From assembly GCF_032854445.1 (NCBI RefSeq), contig NC_088295.1, positions 34,895,385 through 34,938,509 on the forward strand: DNA of 43,125 nt, written 5' to 3'. Numbering within the stretch: position 1 is the stretch's first letter; each line of letters starts with the position of its first letter. Of the stretch, positions 20,453 to 33,530 are shown piece by piece. A model generated the notes under the pieces. That model saw only the letters and a list, made by a program, of their open reading frames with translations, did not search any database and was not told the DNA's origin. A program made the position numbers and the translations under genes. Source of the stretch: Liolophura sinensis. Taxonomy: Eukaryota; Mollusca; Polyplacophora; Chitonida; Chitonidae.

Positions 20453-21703
20453 TATATTCTTCTGTGTTTTCATATGCTACATGTTCATGATGAAACGAGA
20501 GCTGGAAATGTTTTCTCATGCTGTGTTCATAAATTCAGACAGAAGTTTTAAAAAAACAAATCCATGAGAAGAAATTGAATCAATCATTACTTACAGGTTA
20601 AGAAATTTACTTATTCTTTACAAATGTTAAAATAGTTACTTTTGTAGACAGCAGCAACTAGTGGGATGCAGTAACTTCCCACTAACCTCAGTAATGTGAA
20701 ATAAAAGTATGAAGTAAATGTTTTACAGGTGTTATCCAAGTATGAAAAGTTCTCAACACAGACAACATCCAATGAGGATCTGTCTTTTAAGCCTGCTCCT
20801 GGAGCATTTATTAGCTACCTACCTGTAGTAGCTACTTGACCTCTACTGACACACATGACTACATACCTGTTATTTATACAATTCAAGTTGGGTTTCAAAT
20901 CCAAGAGAATTATATACATGTACATGTAATAGCTTTAGAATTTATCATACTGAAGAATTTTTATAATGATGGTCAGCTTTATAGGTGAAAAACAGGTGCA
21001 CCGAACTTTGGCAAGTTACTGACCAACTCTTCCACATGTGACACAGATATGCACACCACATTGCAGGGGGGAAAATAAGAAAAATTGCTAGAGGCAAAAT
21101 GGCCCTTAATCTGAAACTGTCTAGAGGCCATGTCACAAGAATAAGGGCCAGTTTTTTTTTTTTGTCTTTGTTGAGACAATATGTTGAATATGTCTGATCC
21201 TTGTATACACAATGAGAGGGTTATGAAACTCACTACACAGCAGATAATATAGATGGCAATACTTTGAACTTCCTGCTCCCATATCACAGTAAAGTCATGC
21301 ATACAACCATAGGCTATGCATATAGCACATTGAATTTAAGACTACATGCTACTGATAATATCGAAAGTTTATATTTTGAGTATGAACATGCAAAAAAAGA
21401 CAATAATATTAAGACTGATTGAACTCACGCCCCAAATGATGTTGAATGACATCCCTACATTTAGCTGACTGCTTGTTTATTTCCTGTACTACAGGTATGT
21501 CATAGGTGTGGGCGTTCTGTACTATGGTAAGTTTTCGTCAGAATGTCATGTGGGCTCTCACTGTTGACTCAAAACTGGGAGCGAGGTTGTACCTGAAGCC
21601 TACAACTCCATACACTGAACAGGGTGACCTGATTGTGGGGAGGGAGAATGACCTATCTAACACTAAACACTCGTGCCCTCACAAAATGACATTATGTGAC
21701 TCA

Positions 21704-21813
21704 TATTTATTTCATTATTGGACTGGTGTTTTAGCTGTGCTCATTACGCCGTGCTCAAGAATATTTCACTTATATGATGACAGCCAGCATTTTGGTGCAT
21801 GGGAGGAAACCGG
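21704..21813 (-). mobile_element. SINE family 1, head-truncated copy
   Basis: Only tail and core are present (cgccgtgctcaagaatattt to gggaggaaaccgg). A few bases of the tail region are duplicated (gctgtgctcattacgccgtg). Confidence 0.8.
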
Positions 21814-22147
21814 TAAGCCCTTAAATAGCAAGAGAGAATCAAAGATAGTTCACCAATAATATGGTTAAAAATGAAAACCATTTTTTTCTATTGTGCTTCA
21901 CATTTTTTTTAAATTCCATATCAGCCTGCGGTCTGTTAAAACCTTAAATACTTGAGATGGAAAATTTATTTACTTACACTACTATTTCAGATCTTATGGA
22001 AATCTAACAGAGGAGGAAGTACATTAACACATTATATTTCTGGGAATTAAACAAATTACAACCAGCCTTAAAACTGCACCTCTAATATGCAACTGTACTT
22101 GTAGATTACACACCTGTTATTACCTTTTCCCCTCCACCCCCAAATCA

Positions 22148-22425
22148 GTGTTCTCAAGGTTGAGTAGACAGGGTTCAAATGTTCACATTCTATTTCCTTT
22201 TTTGTAGCTTCTCAGCTTTTCTCGGCATACAACCACATCAGCGTTCTCAAGGCTTAGCACACAAGGTTCATATGCTAATAATCTACAGTCAATTTCCTTT
22301 TCTGTATCTCCTTTGCTTTTCTCTGCCACTCAACAGACCAGCATTCTCAAGGCTTAACAGATAAGGTTTATATGTTAACATTCTTTATGCTTTTCAGTAG
22401 TTTCTTAGCTTTTCTAAGAATCTGT
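22148..22425. repeat. Tandem repeat, 3 diverged copies of a 93-100 bp unit
   Basis: The block ttctcaaggcttag.acacaaggttcatatg recurs at 22151, 22244 and 22344, each time followed by a T/C-rich stretch ending in cttctcagcttttct-like sequence. Divergence between copies is considerable. Confidence 0.8.
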
Positions 22426-23231
22426 ATTAACCAGCAAGTAAATTGAATAAAAATATAATAGTTTACCAATTAGAAGATAAGTTTTCATACAAATTTTTTT
22501 CACATTTAGGTGTATTTTATAAAATTTATTTATGCATGGCCATAATGTCACCATTAAAATTTGGAATCAGAAGTGAACATTCAAATTTTATCTACACATG
22601 CCCTGATTAGAGGTGTTTTTCACATTCCACAAGTGACATGCACACAAAATTCCATCAAAATCTGACAATATTTGGAGCAGGTATTGCCTGGAAACCAAGC
22701 GAAACAGACAGGCGGACAGCACCCAAAATAATTTTTAAAGAAACCCACTGTCATCATTTTTAACAACAACAAAACTAAATTGTCTCATGAACAAAACATC
22801 AATCTGATGTGGTCTAAATCATCTTGGACAGAGTGTCCACTATCTCAACTTTCAATACAAATATACATGACTAAAACCAGAGAATTTTTCAAGAATAAGA
22901 CAAAAATAAGTGCAAACACTGAGTAAATCACCACTACATGCACTATATTTCAGATAAAAGGGAGGCATTATTCTTTTGTTCCAAGCCAATTAGACAAAGC
23001 CATTCATATTTATTTAAACCATGTGAATTACCCACTATTTAAGCACTAAAGTCCACCATCATTTACTCCCTCCTACTCATTCCCATTCAATCAACGAATG
23101 TGTTTTGTTCACTAAAGCGAAACATCTCTATATCAAGACAGTCATAAGCCCGACTACATTCAGGTATTGAACTGAAGTTTATGAAAGCACACAGAGTTAT
23201 TTCCCCTGAAAATACCATCACTGCTATATTT

Positions 23232-23310
23232 GAATGAATGAAACCTTTATTCAAAGAGGGCTGTCAAATTTAACAAGTTGCTCTTCCCAGAGGCCCTCTA
23301 TAACAATACA
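23232..23310 (-). mobile_element. Possible LINE 3'UTR remnant
   Basis: On the minus strand it reads AGAGGGCCTCTGGGAAGAGC, then CAGCCCTCTTTGAATAAAGG with an ATTC-rich end. This resembles the 3'UTR of the LINE at 26300-26434 (gagggcctcagggaac..ccctctgaaaataaag). The left-hand limit (upstream in the element) is not clear. Confidence 0.5.
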
Positions 23311-24880
23311 TGAAGATTAAACAAGTACTAACAGTTTATACAATTCCATTTTTGTAAAAACATGAAAACAGTAATACATCACTACATATATCAGCTTATA
23401 TAAATTCACTGGTTGAAATAATTTTCAAATAATGTGACTTAAAAGCAGAAAGTGATGGTGCTGTTTTGATTAGACATTTGAAAGAAACTGTTTGGGAGAA
23501 GACAAAAGTTACATGACAATTCAAAAATAGCAACATTTTTATGTTGTATACCAGAATCCAGAATGCCTGCTTGGTTCAACAAATCATGGAAGAAATATAG
23601 TTACATACCCTGAAACTGTACTGAGCTTAACATCTGCGAATGGTAAAAATATATTTTGGTCAGGGCAATATTCTTTTGTGGTATGTTGACCGATAAACAT
23701 TGTTTTCCTTTACTAATAAACACCTTTCCGTTCCACTGGTTGTTTGTTAGTTATGTGTTTTCAAAGTCTGTCAGCTGATTAAATGTGACTCATTGTTAAG
23801 AATGCACTAATTGAATGCATGTATGTTTATGATTGTTACGAGCCTGAAATAAAATAAAGAGCAAATATACAAAAATACACTGCATATTATCGATTAAGAC
23901 TATAATGCAGACCTATAAAATAGGATATAATGGTTGAATATAATTTACACTACTGGCCTTACACCTGACCTAATTCCCGACTTTTCTGACTTTCCCATTA
24001 TTCTGGAATTTGCGTTCTTTAACTTTCAATGTTTGAATGCTTTAATATTCAGGTGTATTAGCAAATAAACATCACACAAATAAGGCTGAGAAAATTTCCC
24101 CAACCTTCAGCCTTAAAAGCCTTAAATATTGCATATATCATAAGAATTAAATGAAAAGACAACCCCAGATTAAATGTGTAGTCAATGATTGAAACTGAAT
24201 AAATTGACACTGTCTAATCTCACACCTCTGACAAGTCAAGAACTGCATCATTCACTCATTCCATCTTTTGCTTTCATGGTAAATAAAACCAAAATATAGA
24301 ATGAATAATGCACTGATTTTATCAGAGTTGTTACATTATTTAGTCTACGACAACAAGAGCAATGTACATGTAAAACTAAAACTGACCTGATCTGCATATG
24401 CCATGGCTTATGTCTTGTTTTTTTCATCACCTAATTAAGATTAACATCTCTTCTTAACAACTTGTGCCAAGTTCTTCACCAGCATCCACACAATACAGTA
24501 AGATGCATCTCTTTAAGCTGAGCTTAAATCTTGAAAAAACAAGATTAGGAGAATTACACAAATTTCATCCTTTCATGAACTCGTGGCATTGTTTCATGTA
24601 AGCCTATGGTACTTGTGCAAGTGACCCAGTATTTAACTTGAGTATTACAGCCATGGACAGATACATTACTACAAGTAAATACATATTCATTCCCCATTTT
24701 AATAAGCAATACCAAATTATCCCATGGCAAAAATGAGAAAAATAAGATAAAAAACATATGTTAAAGTTACATTAGCAAAGCATCAAAATGTGCTTAAAAT
24801 AAAATATTAAAAACATACGGTTTTCTTTGTAGATTCTCAAATGTAATGGAAAAAACAAACAAATCCCTATGTAGTTCAAA

Positions 24881-24997
24881 TTTATTTATTTATTTATTTG
24901 ATTGGTGTTTTACGCCATACTCAAGAATATTTTACTTACATGTATACGACAGCGACCAGCATTATGGTGGGAGGAAACCGGGCTGAGCCCCGGGGAA
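24881..24997 (-). mobile_element. SINE family 1, head-truncated copy with long tail
   Basis: Starts with five TTTA units and runs through gattggtgttttacgccata to gggctgagccccgggg. The long pure tail and few substitutions suggest one of the youngest copies in the window. Confidence 0.85.
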
Positions 24998-25917
24998 TAT
25001 GTTAATCAAATCAATTTCTTTGGCAATTGTTTATCTCTATACCCAATCTCAGTACACTCAGGGAATATATTCGCTATGAGTCATGTACATGTACATGTGG
25101 TACTAACCTTTATTACGGCTGTTTCAGGGAACGACAGGTCAGGATACACAGTCGTAACATCCAGACAATGCAGTCGTCAACACAGGTTAGAACAGCAAGT
25201 CCTACGGTAATGTGACTCTCAAATCAACCTTCCCTCAACTGCAACTGCTGGAAGAAGATTAATGAAAACGTTCAGTTAAAAACAAAATAGAGAGCTACGC
25301 ACTAAATCTCTCTCGGGCATAAGTATAGTTGTCAGGGGTGTTTACAAGGTAATGGAGGCAAAGGGCCAAAATCCTTCAAAAATAGGTGAAGGTCAGTGGA
25401 AAAGAAAATTTTTTTACATGACTAGTTGCATACACAATGCAAGTTTGATGAAATTGCTTAAAGACTTCCAACATATGGTGTTAACTACCCTGGCACAAAA
25501 ATAACTTAAATGATCGCAATGACCTTGACAAAAATTGGGCAAGGTCACCAAGCTCTTCGAAATGTCTAAGTGTACATCATCATGAGGTATAAGTCCGCTA
25601 AACCTGGATACAAGTGTACAAGAGACAGAGCATTTATGGATGAATGCCAACCACTGTGACAATACCCCTACGCTAATTTTGAAAGCACCAAACCATTCTG
25701 TGCTGGTATTCTCCAATAACACTACTCTGGTCTAGCAGAACAGTTTCAATATCATCAAATCATATTTGAGTTTTCAGAATGACACAACATCCCACCCAAT
25801 CACAACATATTCGTGTATTTTCACAAAATTGCAAAGCCAAAACCGGCAATTTTATAACCTTTGGTATGAGCCATTTCATTCCAGCAACCCAAGAATTCCT
25901 TTTACGCACTAAGCATA

Positions 25918-26434
25918 TTTTATAACAGATATATCCTTCCTCATTTAATGTACGCTGTCCCTAATTGGGATAGCTGTTCCAAAGGCCTACGTGATTGAGT
26001 ATATAAACTCTAAAAAACTGCTGCAAAACATATCCTAGACAAACATAACAATAAATCATCAGCTGAAACTTTTGAAATATTAAACTTAAAGACTATAAAT
26101 GAAATTATCCTGCACCAAAAAAATCTCACTGTTTACAAATCCTTAAATGACCACTATCCTGACTATATGAAAAAGTTGCTCCCAATCAGAGAAGAGCCCC
26201 ATCATGAGCTACATGTAAGATCATGTACGAGCAACCAAGTAAAAATTCCTTTTCCCCACACAGAGCAAAACTTTAAACTGATTAATGCTATGTGTATTTT
26301 TTTTCTTTTTTTAATACCCTGTGTGACTGCAGAGTGGTTGTGTAAGTGAATGGAGGGCCTCAGGGAACATCAATACTGTCATATTGACTGAGTTTGTTAC
26401 CCTCTGAAAATAAAGATATTACTATTATTATTAT
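25918..26434 (+). mobile_element. Degraded non-LTR retrotransposon 3' end (RT C-terminus, tail)
   Basis: One frame from 25918 reads FYNRYILPHLMYAVPNWDSC, then after two stops (26002-26027 region) KTAAKHILDKHNNKSSAETF, LTVYKSLNDHYPDYMKKLLP and RSCTSNQVKIPFPHTEQNF. This is the familiar C-terminal pattern of CR1/Jockey-type LINE reverse transcriptases (YN..ILPH..YA, YK.LN...PDY, P.P.TE). Then follow a short 3'UTR (ctgtgtgactgcagagtgg), aaataaagat and an ATT microsatellite tail at about 26413-26434. It is 5'-truncated and inactive. Confidence 0.75.
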
Positions 26435-28384
26435 GTTAATTTCATCATAAAATACAGAGACATGATTGAGTCATCAGTTCCACCTGGCTAAACATAATCC
26501 AGGTACCAATGATGTTCTGCATACAAGCTCTGTCAGAGCTGCATTCCTCAACGCCTTGTGCAGGCATGTTTTTACACATGTAGCCTTCTGCAATTTGGAA
26601 TAGAAGAATGCACAGACAGACCTACAGATCATATATAAAATGTCCAAGAACAGTACATTAGGCACAAAAATCAATTTATGACGTTCTTCTCTAATAATGT
26701 GTGTACATTTGCCCCATGTCTGTCACAGATCAGAGCACCTCTCTCAAAGCACATGTACATGTAAACATCAGACAGCCTCAGTAATGAGTATGTATGCATG
26801 CACACTGGGTACCCTGAGGTGGGTGTCACTGGGTTGTGGTGTCAGGCAGTGACTTACTAGCCGGATAACAGACTAGCAGCTGATTAACGGGATCAATACT
26901 CAAATCAGTTCAGCCTAACAGTCAGCCTCTTGTGGAGACCGAAATAAACCCGTGTCCAGTGACCTGTTGATTCACGCACATATACATACAGTAGACGTGA
27001 ACTGATGATCTAGGGAAATGTCTTAATCAAAGAACGTGTGAATATGCTTGTTCGAATCAAATCACCTATAATTTCACGGAAATTTTCACTTATTAAGAAC
27101 CTTTAGCACAATTAATGCAGAAGCAACAGCCATTCACAAATGACTTCTAGTTGGTGAAACATTCCCTGAAATTTATTACAGGCGACTTGCTGAGGTTTCC
27201 AGAATCATTTATTACACTGTGATATTTATTTACTTATTTATTTTATTTATTTGACTGGTGTTACATTACTCAAGGATATTTCTCTTCTACAATGGCAGCC
27301 AGCATTACTGTAGGTGGAAATCAGGCAGAGCTTAGGGGAAACCCACGACCATACTGTGATATTTCTATATGTACACGTAAATGTATTCTTGAGAACTGCA
27401 ATTAAGTTTCAGAGCAGACTCCATTAACATTCACAAACTTGTGCAATATGGCAGTATAATGTAACCTGTAGGAACTGTACACATCACCAAATGAGGGATA
27501 AACATTTTTGTCACTGATCTTGTCACATTTACATTTCACCAAATCATAAACTTCAGAGAGATAAAACTGAACTAAAGGGTACTTACCAAAAAGTATGGAT
27601 TTAAGAGAAAATTATATGCACATTTCTGAACACTTACCAATGTACATATACACTTTTTAAAAATATAATGATGTAACAAAATTGAGACGTTTTTCTTGTT
27701 TTTCTTGTACACTGTCATGTAGCTTTCAAATTCAAAACTACTGGACCACCAAGAACATGTACCTTTGTCATTGTGGTTCGACAGAGATGACAAGTTCACA
27801 TTTGATTAGAGCTGTTCTGCATTGCCTAATTAGCAATATACATACAGCGTCAGAAGGTGATATGACTTTATACAAATGAAGCTCATAGACACTGGAAGTA
27901 ATAGAAACTACAGGAAATTCAGCTGCCATCAGATGGGCTTTGCACAAAGGAGTTCAAGAGGGAGGTAGAACTCTATTTCTTCTAATTTTTTGGTCTGCTC
28001 ATTTTAGCCACCATATATATAAATGTAGCAGGACTATTGAGTTACACTTTTCTCACACTGTTAAACCCTCTAATGAACAACATACTCATATCTTTACTTT
28101 TCCAAAAGGCTGGTAAAGAAATGTGTCAAAGCTACTAATATCTATCCCAGAAATTGGAAGAATTAGGGTATATGTAGCATAAACAATTTAATAAGTCAAG
28201 TCTTAATATATATCTTTCATAAACACCTATATAGAGAATGCGAGAATTCAGGTGTCAAATACAAATATTATTTACTGTAATACTGTAACAAGCCTACTAC
28301 AAGTAACAGCTCAAATACATTTCTGAACTCAAGTATGAAGCATATGTACACATGTATAATACAAAGTTTACCAAGTGTATTGTA
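26435..28384. other. Gene-less stretch
   Basis: One truncated SINE (27225-27354). A less AT-rich block at 26800-27000 ends, on the minus strand, in a donor-like CCGGCTA|GTAAGT at 26858, a weak candidate for an untranslated exon. Confidence 0.4.
27225..27354 (-). mobile_element. SINE family 1, head-truncated, diverged copy
   Basis: Reads tttatttgactggtgttaca, cagccagcattactgtaggt and ggggaaacccacgaccata. The head is absent. Confidence 0.75.
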
Positions 28385-28650
28385 TGTATTTATTTGATTA
28401 GTGTTTCACGACGTACTCAAGAATATATCACTTATACAACGTCGACCAGTGTTAAGGTGGGATGAAACCAAGCAGACCTCAGAACCTGGGGAAACCTACA
28501 ATCATCCGCAGGTTGCTGGCAGACCTTCCCAAGTACGGACGAAGAGGAAGCCAGCATGAGCTGCACCTGAACTCACAGCAACCATATTGGTGAGAGGCTC
28601 CTGGGTCATTGCTCTGCACTGGCAGACTAACCACCTTGGCCACGGAGGTG
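28385..28650 (-). mobile_element. SINE family 1, nearly complete copy
   Basis: Extends from tatttatttgattagtgttt to ccttggccacggaggtg. Both tRNA-like promoter boxes, the core and the tail can be followed on the minus strand. Confidence 0.85.
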
Positions 28651-29775
28651 TCAAACTATATTGTACTAAACATGTCCATAGCCATCAACAAACACAAAAT
28701 TATTATTTAGCAGAAGTACCATCACAATATTTTAAGTTTATTCTAAATTTGATTGGTACTTTCGAAGTTTTTGCTTAATATGCCATAGCCAGGAGCCTTT
28801 AGGTTTAAGGTTAGAGGAAGTCAGTGTCTAAGGTAAATCACCACCTTTTGCAAAGAGTCTATGAGCATAGACTCCATGCACAGGATGCCAAGTCAGCCAA
28901 CCTCTAAATGACATGGATAAGAAAACCTGTCAATTACACCTAATCAACTGTAACTGTAAATACATGCATATATACATGTATTTAATGATCATATTATGTG
29001 GGCTACACTAATAATTTCATAATGCTCAATGCAGGAGTAACAATGACTGTGCGTACATGTGCATTTCTATCCATCAACATGCTGAATATATCAACGTGTG
29101 TTTCCATTTAGGGTTTGCCTTGTCCATGAAGTTATTGTCAAGACAAAGCAAATCCGAGCTGAGTAGATTTGTGAGATAAAGTCACGTATTTGGCCTATCT
29201 TACAATGCAGTCCAGGATCCCATTAGGTAGATTACAACGAAAATCTGACCTTCTCCAAGAGAATGCTGTGATAGACAAGGCCCATTTAATGACAATTTCA
29301 TGTACTCAGATCATACAGTCTGGAGCCAAAAACACAACTACATGTACATCTGCTTAGAATCATAAGAGCATAACAACATGTGGAAACTGGGAATTGTGAT
29401 TGAGACATCTGTCCATATAGAACAAAGCATGCATGTATACATTTTCAGCTGAACCAAGGAATGATTACGTATGGCTTAGCACCACATTGGTAGCGTAACA
29501 GCCACTGTATGAAAAAATTTCATGTGATTATAACCTTGGACCAATACATTTATCTGGGGTTTTCTTTGCGAATTTTTCTTTCTCTATGCTTTTAAAAAAT
29601 TCTCATACACTCTCACCGTGTAGTACCATGTTTGCTGAACTACATGTCTACTGCAGGACACAGATAAAAATTTTTCTTCTTGATCGATTGATGGCCAAAT
29701 TCATTGAAGTATTATCAATGAAAAACCACAACTGGCATTCAAAACTATATGCATTTGACCTAAAATTTCAAATAT

Positions 29776-29993
29776 GACTACCCTACTTCATAAAGCTTTT
29801 TGCATATGAAAGAGCAACTTTCACTACAATTTATGCATCTTTTAAGTTGGATTTTGGAGACAAAACTCAGATGGTTGGATTGGCCAATTTCAGGACTTTA
29901 TAATTCTTTCAGTCTGCACAGAATGCTGCCCTCAGAATATGCTTGTGTTTGAATAAACATCTTACGAATATGCGAAAGGGATGAATAATTACA
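29776..29993 (+). mobile_element. MITE-like element, copy 3 (diverged ends)
   Basis: Shares gcaactttcactacaattt, ttggccaatttcagg and tcagaatatgcttg with the other copies over about 215 bases in the same order. Its termini are too mutated for the inverted repeat to be read confidently. Confidence 0.6.
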
Positions 29994-32900
29994 GGAAGCT
30001 ACTTAGCTTGACTGATTCTAACAGTTCTATTAATAATCGGTAGATTTTTTGAGGTTTGTTTGAAACCACCAAGGGAAATATATTAGTTACCTCTAAAAGT
30101 GCATTTTTATCATCTGAATTTTTAGGCCAAATACAAAATGTGTAGACACTTTTGGTAAGCTCAATTTAAACAGTTAAACATTTAAGGTGATATTTGTATA
30201 TCATTTATTTTCAGTCAACATCCAAAATTTCACATCGGTATACATGTACATGGAGCTCCTTTTCTAAAACAGCTTTAAATTGTCTGTCAGAAGACAATTA
30301 CAAGAATAGATGTTTCAAGATGTTTTTCAGTTCAAAACATGATTACCATAATACATTACATGTATAATAAATTTTCTTTGCAATTATAAATGCAGTAATA
30401 GGTACTGTCCACGTTTAATATATGTTTACATGAAGAAGAAAATATTATTGTCTATGTACATTTATATATATTAGTTATATGTATTAACAAGACCAGGTCT
30501 TTGGGAAAACTAGTGCAGGGTTCAATTTTATCTACCATACATGTACATGCAGACGTATTTAACGCAGACGAATTTCACAGGGGATGCATTCAAAAGAGTT
30601 TCTAGACTGACCTTTGAAAACCACAGTGGATACATGTTCCATGCTAATGTGTATGCCACATTTTTAAAGAACATACATGCATAGTTTACATATACTGTAA
30701 TTACCAGAATGACTACAATTAATTACTACAATTAAGTATTTGGTTAACACTTAAAAAAATATACAAAAAAAGAAAATATAAAAATGTAAATGTGTTTTTT
30801 ATTTTTATAAGGTATTCATGAACTCAAATACTCACAGTACTCAATCATGTCAATCATATACATTATCTTTAAATCTTATGCATCTACATGTAGGATAAAA
30901 CAGATTGCTGTATTAACCTGGTTGGAAATCAACTTTCTTCACGATACCATCAATTACATGTACCTGTACTACCTATAGCAAACATGAAATCTGTTATGGG
31001 GCACAATGACAAAATTCTATATTATGTAACCAAAGAAAACAAACAACCCAAAAATGCTAAATGGCAACAATGTATGAAAGCAGCATTTGATGTCTATGTA
31101 ACTGTCTGGTTAAGTCAAATACCCCCTTAATACACATATATCTCTTGCCTAGGCTTGCATGTACATGTTATGATGTATTACCATCAGGCAATAGAAAATG
31201 TGATGAATAATGACATACATGTACATGTGCTACAAAGACATTTATGCACATACGGTAACGGTTACAACCCTGCAGGCGTACAAGCTCTGATACAACTATA
31301 CATCATATACTTACTAAGTATGCGATAAACATCACAGTAACAAGTATAAGACCATGTGAGGAGTGGGATAAAACGCTTGTCTTACCACGAGCCATTAGGC
31401 CTACCATGTGCTCTGCAAAATCACTCATTACATGTGAAATTACCACGGTCTGCATTGCAGAGCTAGTATTGGCAAGCCTTCAACTTCTGCCAGTCGCACA
31501 TGTCCGTAATCATGTATGATTAGGCTTCCTGGGCAGTGGAGGCAGCTGATTTCACATACAAGTATACATGTACCCTTTACCAGGGTTGCCTTATGGCTTG
31601 TCAGCTCAGGAAATACTAACACTTACCTACACAGCACAGTTCCCAGGAACAATGCTTCTGCTGAGGTGAAAAGGCCAGCAAATCAGATTAATAGAGACAT
31701 TTGTCCAATGCATATAACAGAATACAAAGTCATACATGTAGTACATATCAGCTTGACTACTTGGGTACTTCAGGTAAAGATTAACTTGCTCATGCCAGAC
31801 TCTACAGAAATTATGAGGAGCCATGCTGTGTCCTCATTAAACATTAAAAAGAGAAATTACACCGTAATTTGCACAACAATTTGCCATAATCCTGGTGCAA
31901 TATCAAATATCATCTATTAATGATGGTGAAATTCTGAGGACAGATCATGTTTGCACAATGATGGCCAAACTCAACACATTTTAGGTATGGTGAAAATCAA
32001 ATATATGTACAATAATGTAGCTGTCAAGAGATTATCCTCAATGGCATTAGGTTAGCTCAAGGTGAGATTAAGTATCAAACTCAGATAGAAAGTCTTGCAA
32101 CATCCACTACTTTGTAAATTACGACTACTGGTACTCAATGATTGCAAGAATCTGTACACCAAACCAGTAACTGTCAATTAAAAACAAAAATGATGTTACA
32201 GTTTAAAACAAAATCAACAAACACTGGAGTAAAAAATACATTGATCAAGCACATGTATATACATGTACATGTATGTGGGTAGGGAGGTATTATTAAAGGT
32301 AGGCAGTGAGAAAATTGTTGTGTTTTAGAGTACAACGCTGCAGTGTATACGTGTAATCTAACCTGCTTCATAAAGCTGGCCATGCGCAAAAGACAGCACC
32401 TCAAACAAACATAAATTAGGACAAACGCTTTTTTTTTTCATCAGCAGACTGGCACTGTGACATAAAGTATTACATAATACAGATGGCAGAGTATGGAAAC
32501 TCGAACTCACATAGGATAAGCAGGTCTACAGGCATCAAATAACCTGTAGTGTTTGTGCTTTAATGCCGCTCAGCTTCACACTGTCTGCTGGCTTATTTTT
32601 GATGTGGAAACATCCCTCAGGAAATCATCCCTTCAGAACTATACACTTTTAACACAAATGTTTACAAAAACACACGTCCATTTCAGATATATACATGTAT
32701 ACAGGACTAAATGAATACTGTACAGCATACAAGTTGAAGTACATGCAGCTCACCTTAAGCAACCTGTGACTGGATTATTGTTTAAGAATATGCGAACTGG
32801 CACTGAATCTCAAACTGAGCCCCACAAATGTGTTTTCCAGAGAAAAACAAGGCTGAGAAATATAAACCACATGTTGCGGCCCAGCAGCTCTGACTTCCAG

Positions 32901-33333
32901 GTTACTTGTGAAGTTACATCTTAGGTCAGTGCAGCCTTACAACAAACTGACATTTCCCATCATGTGATCTATATACATGTAACTATGAACAGTGTTATCA
33001 GCCCAGGCATTATACACACTAGCACTCAGGAGATCAGCATAGCATCCATACTTGTTTGCACACAAGTACACAGAATCTGTCTTAACAAATAACAAGACCA
33101 CAACAGACTCTAATTTCTTTCTCTTGAATCTACGCAACCCATTGTTACCGTATGTGCATTGTCGACAAGTACATGTACATTAACATAAAGATACAGTACA
33201 ATATGGCTCACAAAAACAATTGACACACAACTTTAATGTGTTATTTTAATATTGTAGTAAATGACTACAATGTTCATTTAATTTAATCTTTATGTTATTT
33301 TCCTACATGTTAAAAGTCCAATATTTTATCTCC

Positions 33334-33530
33334 TTATTTATTTAATTGATATTTTACACCAAACCTCAATTTCTAGGATTATGGGAGGAAACCAATCAGA
33401 GCTCACAGAAACCCAAGATCATTCGCAGGTTACTGCCAGACATTCTTATATGTACAACAAGAGAGGAGGCCAGCCTGAGCTGGTCTTGAACTCGCAGTGA
33501 ACACAATGTGGTGAGGCTACTGAATCATTC
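33334..33530 (-). mobile_element. SINE family 1, old diverged copy
   Basis: Reads tatttaattgatattttaca, tgggaggaaaccaatcagag, ccagcctgagctggtcttga and ctcgcagtgaac. The tail-proximal core is deleted and the end of the head is lost. Confidence 0.7.

Larger units (their letters stand above)
17921..22147. other. Gene-less stretch
   Basis: Contains one MITE copy (20240-20452) and one SINE fragment (21704-21813). The interval 18250-19450 has a few more CpGs than its surroundings, but no exon or promoter element is convincing. Confidence 0.5.
22426..25917. other. Gene-less stretch
   Basis: Holds the LINE 3'UTR remnant and the SINE at 24881-24997. Around 22600-22730 the sequence (ccatcaaaatctgacaatat, aaccaagcgaaacagacagg) looks like an interspersed repeat, but only one copy is present here. 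Confidence 0.45.

Noticed and set aside
31516-31920. Plus-strand 134-residue ORF, the longest unassigned one
   Set aside because: No domain, no repeat, low-complexity composition. An ORF of this length is not unusual in 43 kb.
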